Positions 1 through 6,243 of a stretch of 21,053 nt of DNA are shown here, one piece after another (the stretch's first letter is position 1; each line of letters opens with the position of its first letter). The stretch lies in NCBI GenBank assembly GCA_902496945.1, contig CABVDE010000037.1, forward strand, positions 1-21,053, read 5' to 3'. The position numbers were made by a program, and so were the translations under genes. The notes beneath the pieces were generated by a model, which saw only the letters and a program-made list of their open reading frames with translations, made no database searches and had not been told where the DNA came from. The DNA comes from an uncultured Collinsella sp. (lineage in GTDB: Bacteria > Actinomycetota > Coriobacteriia > Coriobacteriales > Coriobacteriaceae).

Positions 1-1038
1 TACTTCGTCACGGACAACGACCGCATGGAGGCCGTGATGAAGGATCCGTACATCCTCATCACCGACCAGAAGATCTCCAGCGTCCAGGACATCATGCCTG
101 TTCTCGAGGCTGTCCAGCGCGCCGGTCGTGGCCTGCTCATCATCGCTGAGGACATCGACGGCGAGGCTCTGCCCACCCTGGTCCTCAACAAGATCCGTGG
201 CGCCCTCAACGTCTGCGCCGTCAAGGCCCCGGGCTACGGCGATCGCCGCAAGCGCATCCTCGAGGACATCGCCGTCCTCACCGGTGGCCAGGCCGCTCTG
301 GACGAACTGGGCGTGAAGGTCGCTGACATCACCGCCGATATGCTCGGTACCGCTAAGTCCGTCACCATCTCCAAGGACAACACCGTTGTCGTCGGCGGCG
401 CTGGTTCCAAGGAGGCCATCGACGCCCGCATCGCTCAGATCAAGGGCGAGATGGAGAACACCACCTCTGACTTCGACCGTGAGAAGCTCCAGGAGCGCCT
501 GGCCAAGCTCTCCGGTGGCGTTGCCGTCATCAAGGTCGGCGCTGCTACCGAGTCCGAGCTCAAGGAAATCAAGCACCGCGTCGAGGACGCCCTGCAGGCT
601 ACCCGCGCCGCTGTCGAGGAGGGCATCGTCGCCGGTGGCGGCGTCGCCTTCATGGACGCTGCTCCTGCGCTCGACGCCGTTGAGCTTGACGACCCCGAGG
701 AGAAGATCGGCGTCGACATCGTCAAGAAGGCTCTGACTGCTCCGGTCGCCACCATCGCCAAGAACGCTGGCTTTGAGGGTGCCGTCGTGGTCGACAAGGT
801 TGCCGAGCTGCCCGCCGGCCAGGGTCTCAACTCTGCCAACGGCGAGTGGGGCGACATGATCGAGATGGGCGTCCTCGACCCCGTCAAGGTCAGCCGCGTC
901 ACCCTGCAGAACGCTGCTTCCGTCGCCAGCCTGATCCTCATCACCGAGGCCACCGTCTCCGATGTTCCCAAGAACACTCAGCTTGAGGACGCTATCGCTG
1001 CTGCCACCGCTGGTCAGCAGGGCGGCGGTATGTACTAA
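1..1038 (+). CDS. groEL: 60-kDa chaperonin GroEL, 3' part (5' end outside window)
   Basis: The frame is open from the first base (YFVTDNDRMEAV) and gives 345 residues to a TAA stop. These match roughly residue 200 to the end of GroEL: late apical domain, second intermediate segment and equatorial domain. Family motifs visible include RGLLIIAEDIDGEAL, VKAPGYGDRRK, KLSGGVAVIKVG and EEGIVAGGGVA. The protein ends in a short Gly-rich tail, GGGMY, as in other GroELs. GroEL is the ATP-driven cytosolic folding chamber that works with GroES. The codon use is strongly biased to C-ending codons (GTC, AAG, CTC), as expected for a highly expressed gene. No groES is visible, so it is upstream or elsewhere. 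The first ATG seen (position 25) is internal and not the start. Confidence 0.97.
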   Translation, partial: YFVTDNDRMEAVMKDPYILITDQKISSVQDIMPVLEAVQRAGRGLLIIAEDIDGEALPTLVLNKIRGALNVCAVKAPGYGDRRKRILEDIAVLTGGQAALDELGVKVADITADMLGTAKSVTISKDNTVVVGGAGSKEAIDARIAQIKGEMENTTSDFDREKLQERLAKLSGGVAVIKVGAATESELKEIKHRVEDALQATRAAVEEGIVAGGGVAFMDAAPALDAVELDDPEEKIGVDIVKKALTAPVATIAKNAGFEGAVVVDKVAELPAGQGLNSANGEWGDMIEMGVLDPVKVSRVTLQNAASVASLILITEATVSDVPKNTQLEDAIAAATAGQQGGGMY

Positions 1039-1064
1039 GGCCGACAAGGTCTAGAACTCCCACC

Positions 1065-1209
1065 GGGAATCCGGGGGCGGGACGGGGGCTTCTCTCCGGA
1101 ACGTCCTCGGACATGCAAAGAGGCTCCGCATCGCGCTTCGCGCTGCGGAGCCTCTTTGCGTCCTGCGGAGAGTTCCGGAGAGAAGCCCCCGTCCAGCCCC
1201 CGGATTCCC
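1065..1209. repeat. 145-nt near-perfect inverted repeat after groEL; candidate bidirectional terminator or MITE-like palindrome
   Basis: The left arm 1065-1102 pairs with 1172-1209 over 38 bp with one mismatch. A symmetric 12/12-nt interior loop follows (1103-1114 and 1160-1171), then a second perfect 16-bp stem, GCAAAGAGGCTCCGCA (1115-1130) with 1144-1159. Its 13-nt loop can pair a little further (GCG/CGC). It starts 27 bp after the groEL stop, so it may end the groEL transcript. It has no U-run and is far longer than a normal terminator. A nonautonomous palindromic mobile element or a structured RNA are the alternatives. Confidence 0.75.
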
Positions 1210-1269
1210 TGCGTTTACGGCCTTGAGGTCGGCGGGCGGAGAAGGATGTGGTTGATGGGGATACGTGTT

Positions 1270-1405
1270 CCTTTCGCTGTTTCGCGCTTTGCGCGAAAGG
1301 CGCGTCACTTTGGGATGGGCGGGGGACGTGGCTGTTGCGGCTGCTGATCCCTTTTGCTGTTTCGCGGCTTTGCCGCGAAAAGCTCACCACTTTGGGATGG
1401 TTGGG
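1270..1405 (+). repeat. Two imperfect direct repeats, each a hairpin plus CACTTTGGGATGG
   Basis: Copy A (about 1270-1323) and copy B (about 1350-1405) align along their length. Each holds GCTGTTTCGCG, then a hairpin, then about 8-10 bases, then CACTTTGGGATGG. The hairpins are TTTCGCGC-TTT-GCGCGAAA (1280-1298) and TTTCGCGGC-TTT-GCCGCGAAA (1360-1380). The extra base pair in copy B is present on both sides, so the structure is kept while the sequence changes. No convincing coding frame runs through the area, which lies between groEL and the FMN riboswitch. Confidence 0.7.
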
Positions 1406-1493
1406 CAGTGTAATCGATGCGTTGCTTTATCCCGGGCGTATTTCTGGAACGTTTCCTGGTTGATTTCCTCATCACAAATTACCCTCGGCTTAC

Positions 1494-1521
1494 TTGCACG
1501 AATACCCGCTCGTGCTACACT
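1494..1521 (+). promoter_or_regulatory. Promoter of the riboflavin transporter operon
   Basis: A -35 TTGCAC (1494-1499), a 16-bp spacer and an extended -10 TGC-TACACT (hexamer 1516-1521) would start transcription at about 1528. That is just before the aptamer begins, leaving almost no extra leader. Sequence-based inference. Confidence 0.55.
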
Positions 1522-1533
1522 TACAATTGCTGT

Positions 1534-1711
1534 TTCAGGGCGGGGTGCAATTCCCCACTGGCGGTAAATCGGGCGGTGCCAAAGGGGTGCCGTGGCGCAA
1601 GCGAGGTGCTTGCGACCGAACCGATGAGTCCGCGACCCGTGTGTGCGTTGGTTCGCATGCCGGCTGAACTGGTGAGATTCCAGTACCAACGGTTAGAGTC
1701 CGGATGAAAGA
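1534..1711 (+). ncRNA. FMN riboswitch (RFN element)
   Basis: The conserved RFN segments occur in order: CAGGGCGGGGTGCAATTCCC then CACTGGCGGTAAAT at the 5' side; GAGTCCGCGACCCG in the middle (about 1626-1639); an arm of variable sequence; then CTGGTGAGATTCCAGTACC and GGTTAGAGTCCGGATGAAAG at the 3' side. The class binds flavin mononucleotide and turns off riboflavin synthesis or uptake genes. Only 13 nt separate the aptamer end from the ribU ATG. The Shine-Dalgarno region (AGGCAGGTGA) abuts the closing helix and there is no terminator stem with a U-run. Control is therefore probably at translation initiation. Confidence 0.96.
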
Positions 1712-1724
1712 GGCAGGTGATCTT

Positions 1725-2315
1725 ATGTCTGAACAGTCGCAGCATATCCATTTTGAGAACACGAATAGGTGGAGCACTAAACAGCTCGTTACCATGGCGC
1801 TGATGTGTGCCTTGGGCGCGTTGTTTATGTATGTGCAGCTGCCCATCCTTCCTTCGGCGCCGTTTTTGACGTATGACCCGTCGCTGGTGCCGGCGATGGT
1901 GTGCGGATTTGCGTATGGCCCTGGTGCCGGCACTGCTGTTGCCGCCATGGCGATCGTCATTCATGCGCTCACCACGGGCGACTGGGTCGGTGCGCTTATG
2001 AACTTGGTGGCTACGCTGGGCTATATTCTGCCCGCGGCTATCGTCTATCAGAAGATGCATACCTATAAGGGCGCCGTGATTGGCTTGGTGCTCGGCGTTG
2101 TTTGCGCTACGGCGCTGTCCATGGTCGCGAACCTGACCATTGGCGTTTGGTTCTGGTATGGCTCGGTCGATGTGATTCTGCCGCTTATGCTTCCCGCTGT
2201 CCTGCCGTTCAACCTTATCAAGACCGTGCTCAACTCGGTTTTGACGCTGGCGGTGCACAAGGCGGTCTCTAATCTCATCACGCCCAAGAAGAACCAGGTC
2301 AAAGGCCGCGCATGA
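1725..2315 (+). CDS. ribU: RibU, riboflavin-specific S component of an ECF transporter
   Basis: A 196-residue, very hydrophobic protein with about six predicted membrane segments. It has the RibU layout: a first helix (MALMCALGALFMYVQLPI), PFLTYDPSLVPAMVCGFAYGP, an aromatic-rich stretch near TIGVWFWYG, and a C-terminal VLPFNLIKTVLNSVLT. It binds riboflavin in the membrane and passes it in with the EcfA/EcfT module. The substrate call rests on the FMN riboswitch as well as the resemblance. I chose ATG 1725, since AGGTGA lies 4 bases upstream; an in-frame ATG at 1704 is inside the conserved 3' strand of the aptamer and is unlikely. The stop overlaps the next start (ATGA), so translation is coupled. 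Confidence 0.92.
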   Translation: MSEQSQHIHFENTNRWSTKQLVTMALMCALGALFMYVQLPILPSAPFLTYDPSLVPAMVCGFAYGPGAGTAVAAMAIVIHALTTGDWVGALMNLVATLGYILPAAIVYQKMHTYKGAVIGLVLGVVCATALSMVANLTIGVWFWYGSVDVILPLMLPAVLPFNLIKTVLNSVLTLAVHKAVSNLITPKKNQVKGRA

Positions 2316-4216
2316 TTGAGTGTCGGGGCGTTTCCTTTAGCTATGACGGTGCTGCGCCGGCGCTCGATGGCATCGACCTGAACATCGAGGACGGCGAGTT
2401 TCTCTGCATCCTCGGTGGCAACGGGTCGGGCAAGTCGACGTTTGCCAAGCACCTGAATGCGCTGCTGCAGCCCGATGCGGGAACGGTGCGCGTCAACGGC
2501 ATGGATGCGTCCGACTCCGAGCTGGTCTATGACATTCGCTCGACCGCGGGCATGGTGTTCCAGAATCCCGACGACCAGCTCGTGGCGACGCTTGTCGAGG
2601 ACGATATTGCCTTTGGTCCCGAAAACCTTGGAGTGGAATCGGTCCAGATCGCGCAGCGCGTGCGAGATGTGCTGAAGGTCGTGGGTCTGGTGGGCTTTGA
2701 GCGCCACGAGACCCACGCCCTCTCGGGTGGACAAAAGCAGCGCGTGGCGCTTGCCGGCGTGCTTGCCATGGAGCCGCGCGTGCTCATTTTGGACGAGGCA
2801 TCCTCGATGCTCGATCCGCGTGGGCGCAAGGGCCTTATGAAGGCCTGCCACGCGCTCCATAACCGTGGCATGACTATTGTGATGATTACGCACTTTATGG
2901 AAGAGGCTGCGGAGGCCGATCGTGTTGCCGTGTTTCAGGCTGGACGAGTTGCCATGCTGGGCACGCCCGAGGAGATTCTGACGCGGGCGAATGAGCTCGC
3001 TCAGCTCAACCTGGATATCCCGGCGTCGTGCCGTTTGGGCATGGCGCTTCGTGCGAAGGGCGTGCCCGTTCACGCGCGGGTGCGCGAGGCGGATATGGTC
3101 GCCGAGATTACGCAGGATTATGCCGAGCGAAGTGGGATGGGCGCCGCGGGGCGGTCTTCCGCATCCGATGCTTCTGTCCTTGACAACACTTCTTCCGCGA
3201 CTGACGAGGCGGGCGCGTCGGAGCCCATCATCGAGATTTCGCATCTCTCGTATAGTTACTCGCTGAGTGCCCGCGAGCGCCGTCGCTGGCATAAACGCTC
3301 AGCCACTGAAGGTAAATCCAACAAACAGGCCCTCTGGGGCAACGATCCTGCCAGTCCGTGGGCACTGCGCGACGTGTCGTTGACGGTGCGCCGCGGCGAG
3401 TTCCTAGGGCTCGCGGGCCATACCGGTTCTGGTAAATCCACGCTGGTCCAGCATCTCAACGGGTTAATCCGCCCGCAAGAGGGAAACGTTCGCGCGCTGG
3501 GGCTCGACCTGTTCCAAAAGAAGGATGCCGCCGCGGTGAAGGCCAAGGTGGGTGTGGTGTTTCAGTATCCCGAGCGCCAGCTATTTGCCGAGACCGTGGT
3601 GCAGGACGTGGCGTTTGGCCCGCGCAATCTTGGTCTTCCGCAGGACGAGGTCGCGCGCCGTGTTGCGTCATCGCTCTCGCGCGTGGGCCTCGATCTTGCC
3701 ACGGTGGGCGACAAGAGCCCCTTTGAGCTTTCGGGCGGACAGCAGCGACGTGTGGCCTTTGCCGGCGTGCTCGCTATGGAGCCCGAGGTCCTGGTACTCG
3801 ATGAGCCCATGGCAGGTCTCGATCCGACGGCCCGCAGGGATTTCCTGGAGCTCATTGGCCGTCTTCACGACGAGGGCCTGACCGTTGTCATGGTGTCGCA
3901 CAGTATGGATGACCTGGCCAATTGCTGCGACCGTATCGTCGTAATGAATGAAGGTGCGGTGTTTGCCGAGGGACCCCCCGCGCAGGTGTTTGCGCATGCC
4001 GACGAGCTCAAGTCGATCGGTTTGGGCGTACCTGCTGCCCAGCGTATGGCGTTGGCGCTCGCGGAAGCGGGCGTGCCGCTGCACCGCGGCAGGCTCTATA
4101 CGGTTGAGTCGTTGGCCGACGAGTTGGCAGATTTGCTGATCGGTCGCTCAGACGGTTCTTCTAACGTCTCGGGCAAGGTCAAATCCGAAACGGTCGCGCG
4201 AGAGGAGGTCTGCTGA
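2312..4216 (+). CDS. Fused double ATPase of the ECF transporter (EcfA-EcfA')
   Basis: One 634-residue protein carries two complete ABC ATPase domains. Domain 1: Walker A GNGSGKST (36-43), Q-loop FQNPDDQ, signature LSGGQ (137-141), Walker B ending D161-E162, D-loop SMLDP, switch His194. Domain 2 (from about 310): Walker A GHTGSGKST (369-377), FQYPERQ, LSGGQ (473-477), Walker B ending D497-E498, then PMAGLDP. The DEASSMLDP and DEPMAGLDP forms are those of the two ECF ATPases usually encoded separately. A Ser/Ala/Asp-rich linker (about 280-310) joins them, and domain 2 has a basic 30-residue insertion before its Walker A. It powers riboflavin import at the inner face of the membrane. It overlaps ribU by 4 bases and ecfT by 1. 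Both ATP sites look intact. Confidence 0.93.
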   Translation: MIECRGVSFSYDGAAPALDGIDLNIEDGEFLCILGGNGSGKSTFAKHLNALLQPDAGTVRVNGMDASDSELVYDIRSTAGMVFQNPDDQLVATLVEDDIAFGPENLGVESVQIAQRVRDVLKVVGLVGFERHETHALSGGQKQRVALAGVLAMEPRVLILDEASSMLDPRGRKGLMKACHALHNRGMTIVMITHFMEEAAEADRVAVFQAGRVAMLGTPEEILTRANELAQLNLDIPASCRLGMALRAKGVPVHARVREADMVAEITQDYAERSGMGAAGRSSASDASVLDNTSSATDEAGASEPIIEISHLSYSYSLSARERRRWHKRSATEGKSNKQALWGNDPASPWALRDVSLTVRRGEFLGLAGHTGSGKSTLVQHLNGLIRPQEGNVRALGLDLFQKKDAAAVKAKVGVVFQYPERQLFAETVVQDVAFGPRNLGLPQDEVARRVASSLSRVGLDLATVGDKSPFELSGGQQRRVAFAGVLAMEPEVLVLDEPMAGLDPTARRDFLELIGRLHDEGLTVVMVSHSMDDLANCCDRIVVMNEGAVFAEGPPAQVFAHADELKSIGLGVPAAQRMALALAEAGVPLHRGRLYTVESLADELADLLIGRSDGSSNVSGKVKSETVAREEVC

Positions 4217-5016
4217 TGGAGGCGTTTTCGTTTGGCAGCTACTATCCGAGCGATAGTGCGATCCATCGCCTGGACCCGCGCACCAAGTTGCTTCTGGGGT
4301 TCGCATTTCTGATTACGGCGCTCACCGTCGGCAGCTTCCGCGGACTGGCCCCGGTCGCAATCTTTGTCGTGCTGGTCTATGCCGTGGCAAAAGTGCCGGC
4401 TCGTCGCGTTCTGTCGTCGATGGCGCCGCTGCTGGCAATCGTCGTCGTGGTCGCGGTGCTCAACTTGTTTACCGATCAGAGTGGGCGCATCCTGTGGCAG
4501 CTCGGCTTTCTGCAGATAAGCGAGGGCTCACTGCGTTCTGCCGCCTTTATGGCGTGCCGCCTGACCCTGATGATGGCCGGCATGAGCGCCATCACGCTCA
4601 CTACGCCCACACTCGACCTCACCGCGGGCTTTGAGCGTCTGCTCGCGCCGTTCGCGCGCGTGGGGCTTCCGGCACACGAGCTCGGCATGATCATGGGTAT
4701 CGCGCTGCGTTTTCTGCCGCAGTTTGCCACCGAGATGAAGCAGACGGCCGATGCTCAGACCAGCCGCGGCGCGCGTGTGACGGGCGGTCCGCTCGGCGGT
4801 GTGCGCATGCTCGGCAGCGTGGCGATCCCGCTGTTCACGGGCGTGTTCCGTCATGCGGAAACGTTGTCGGCCGCCATGGACGCGCGTTGCTATCACGGTG
4901 AGCAGGGGCGTACACGCCTGCATACGCTTGCGTTTGGTCGCGGGGATGCACTGGCCGCAGTGGCGATGGCGCTGCTGGTGGCTTGCGTTGTCGTTATCAA
5001 TCTTCAGCTTGTTTAG
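4216..5016 (+). CDS. ecfT: EcfT, transmembrane coupling component of the ECF transporter
   Basis: 266 residues. Hydrophobic segments alternate with loops, beginning with the typical RLDPRTKLLLGFAFLI. The two short Arg-containing coupling motifs that dock on the ATPases are present as S183-R184-G185 (AQTSRGARVTGG) and A223-R224-C225 (AMDARCYHG). EcfT links the ATPase pair to the S component. The ATG overlaps the preceding stop (TGATG) and is preceded by GAGGAGG at 4202-4208. It is the third cistron of the riboswitch-controlled operon. It may also serve S components encoded elsewhere, if this is the genome's only ECF core. Confidence 0.93.
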   Translation: MEAFSFGSYYPSDSAIHRLDPRTKLLLGFAFLITALTVGSFRGLAPVAIFVVLVYAVAKVPARRVLSSMAPLLAIVVVVAVLNLFTDQSGRILWQLGFLQISEGSLRSAAFMACRLTLMMAGMSAITLTTPTLDLTAGFERLLAPFARVGLPAHELGMIMGIALRFLPQFATEMKQTADAQTSRGARVTGGPLGGVRMLGSVAIPLFTGVFRHAETLSAAMDARCYHGEQGRTRLHTLAFGRGDALAAVAMALLVACVVVINLQLV

Positions 5017-5046
5017 GCTCGATTTGAGCGTAAGAAAGGGGTCCCT

Positions 5047-5493
5047 ATGACCGATATCGATCGCACGGCTCAGCTCGAGCGCGCCTGCTCGTATCTCAGG
5101 CGCATTCCGGCCTGGTATCTCGCTACGACCGATGTGGCCGACGGGCATCAGCCTCGCGTGAGGCCGTTCTCGTTTGCCATGGTCGATGACGGTAAGCTGT
5201 GGTTTTGCACGTCGCGCGACAAGGATGTGTGGGCGGAGCTGAGTGCGAATCCCAAGCTTGAGCTCTCGGGCTGGAAGCCGGGGGAATGTTGGATCGTGCT
5301 GACTGGCGAAGCCGCGCTTGAGGACGACGCAGTTGCGAGCGATGAGGTGCGTCAAGCGGCTTTTAAGCACATGGCGGGCATCGGCGAGGAACACGAGAGT
5401 GCCAACGACGGCCGCCTTGCCTTCTTCTCGGTTCGCAACATTACCGCGCGCTTCTGTGATATCGACGGCAGCGAAGAACAGCTCGAACTCTAG
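5047..5493 (+). CDS. Pyridoxamine 5'-phosphate oxidase-family FMN-binding split-barrel protein (first of a tandem pair)
   Basis: 148 residues with the split-barrel pattern: IPAWYLATTD, then PRVRPFSFAMVDDGKLWFCTSR, KDVWAELSANPKLELSG, and a C-terminal FFSVRNITARFCD. The family binds FMN and includes PNPOx-like, heme-degrading and F420-dependent enzymes; the substrate cannot be told from sequence. It is too short for true PdxH, which is usually above 200 residues. AGAAAGGGG lies upstream of the ATG. It starts 30 bp after ecfT with only a tiny GCTC/GAGC hairpin between, so it is probably on the riboflavin-transport transcript. It resembles the next gene strongly (RPFSFA..DGKLWF, KDVW.EL), suggesting an old tandem duplication. 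Confidence 0.85.
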   Translation: MTDIDRTAQLERACSYLRRIPAWYLATTDVADGHQPRVRPFSFAMVDDGKLWFCTSRDKDVWAELSANPKLELSGWKPGECWIVLTGEAALEDDAVASDEVRQAAFKHMAGIGEEHESANDGRLAFFSVRNITARFCDIDGSEEQLEL

Positions 5494-5498
5494 TTCTA

Positions 5499-5535
5499 GG
5501 GTAGCTAATTTGGGACGGGGCAATTTTAGCTACCC
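5499..5535. repeat. Palindromic REP-like element, copy 1 of the GTAGCTAA family
   Basis: The stem GGGTAGCTAA (5499-5508) pairs with 5526-5535. The loop contains TTTGGGACGGGG. The 33-nt core 5501-5533 is repeated, with few changes, at 19619-19652 and inverted at 19697-19729. It sits between the two split-barrel genes. It has no proper U-run, so it is probably not simply a terminator. Confidence 0.75.
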
Positions 5536-5568
5536 CCCGACCCAAAAAGACTAGTGACAGGAGGAAAC

Positions 5569-5979
5569 GTGGACGGATTGAATACGGTATTGGAGTATCT
5601 GACGTCGGTGCCTGCGTGGTATTTGGCGACGAGCGTGGACGGGCAGCCTCATGTACGTCCGTTTTCGTTTGCTCAGATTCAGGACGGCAAGCTGTGGTTT
5701 GTGACGGCGCGCACCAAGGATGTGTGGCAGGAGCTGCTGCAAAATCAGCGCTTTGAGGCCACGAGTTGGTGGCCGGGCCATGGCTGGCTCATCTTGCGCG
5801 GGCATGCGGGCCTTGATGACCAGGTTGCTCCCGATATGCGCGAGGCCGGATGGAAGCATCTAGAGCGCCTGGGCGAGCACTACGATGGTCCCGGCGACCC
5901 CGCGCTCGTCTTCTTTAGCGTTGAGGACCCCGAGGCCTTTATCTGCAACCACGACGAGTGGGTACCGGTCGAGCTCTAA
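5569..5979 (+). CDS. Pyridoxamine 5'-phosphate oxidase-family FMN-binding split-barrel protein (second of a tandem pair)
   Basis: 136 residues from GTG 5569, which has AGGAGG 4 bases upstream; an earlier in-frame GTG at 5554 lies before that site and is rejected. Motifs parallel those of the gene before it: VPAWYLATSVDGQPHVRPFS, QDGKLWFVTAR, TKDVWQELLQN, and a C-terminal FFSVEDPEAFICNHD. An FMN-binding split barrel is expected; the reaction is unknown. It is separated from its paralogue by a palindromic repeat and followed by a hairpin at 6027-6071, so it may be the last gene of the flavin-linked cluster. Confidence 0.84.
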   Translation: MDGLNTVLEYLTSVPAWYLATSVDGQPHVRPFSFAQIQDGKLWFVTARTKDVWQELLQNQRFEATSWWPGHGWLILRGHAGLDDQVAPDMREAGWKHLERLGEHYDGPGDPALVFFSVEDPEAFICNHDEWVPVEL

Positions 5980-6026
5980 ACGAGTCTTCCGTTAACCTCG
6001 ACAATCAAATATCTGCATGTAACGAG

Positions 6027-6079
6027 CTCCACATTGCAACAGTGCTGCAAAGCGCACTGGGTAGTGTGGAGTCCACTTT
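6027..6079 (+). terminator. Hairpin after the split-barrel gene pair
   Basis: The outer stem CTCCACA (6027-6033) pairs with TGTGGAG (6065-6071), and the inner CAGTGC pairs with GCACTG (6040-6059 region). The downstream sequence TCCACTTTTATTTG is only moderately U-rich. It is a candidate terminator separating the flavin cluster from the arginine operon. Confidence 0.5.
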
Positions 6080-6122
6080 TATTTGTCAATTCCTTTGAGC
6101 GAATGTGTCCGGTTTGTTTCAA

Positions 6123-6157
6123 TGCATGAATATACAAAAGATTTGCGTATATTTGCA
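6123..6157. promoter_or_regulatory. Two candidate ARG boxes (ArgR operator)
   Basis: Two 14-bp semi-palindromes of the TGNAT-N4-ATNCA type lie at 6123-6136 (TGCATGAATATACA) and 6144-6157 (TGCGTATATTTGCA). Their starts are exactly 21 bp apart, the centre-to-centre spacing known for paired ArgR boxes. The second overlaps the proposed -35. Binding of ArgR with arginine would repress argCJBD. No argR is in the window. Confidence 0.6.
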
Positions 6158-6171
6158 TCTTTTGATGCTAA
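6143..6171 (+). promoter_or_regulatory. Candidate promoter of argCJBD
   Basis: TTGCGT (6143-6148), a 17-bp spacer and TGCTAA (6166-6171). Only the position is strong evidence: it overlaps the ARG boxes and precedes argC. The leader that follows contains a CTGCGG/CCGCAG hairpin (6198-6229) just before the AAGGAG ribosome binding site (6232-6237). Confidence 0.4.
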
Positions 6172-6243
6172 AGTTTCAACCCACTTCATAACGACGGCTG
6201 CGGGATGCGCACCGGTGCATAAACCGCAGACAAGGAGTTAGAT

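Larger units (their letters stand above)
1039..1493. other. Intergenic region between groEL and the riboflavin operon
   Basis: These 455 bp hold the 145-nt palindrome and the two hairpin repeats listed separately. Short open frames cross it on both strands but they run through the inverted repeats, have no ribosome binding site and resemble no family. I see no gene here. Confidence 0.7.

Noticed and set aside
1270..1405. CRISPR array
   Set aside because: Only two imperfect units containing their own hairpins, no regular spacers and no cas genes.
1534..1711. Cobalamin or T-box leader in place of an FMN riboswitch
   Set aside because: Conserved RFN blocks fit throughout; no B12 box or T-box motif is present.
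1704..1724. Earlier ATG for RibU inside the riboswitch
   Set aside because: Those bases form the conserved aptamer 3' strand, and the ribosome binding site is placed for ATG 1725.
2063..3292. 409-codon minus-strand frame opposite ribU and the ATPase gene
   Set aside because: Crosses two cistrons that are clear on the other strand and has no recognisable domain.
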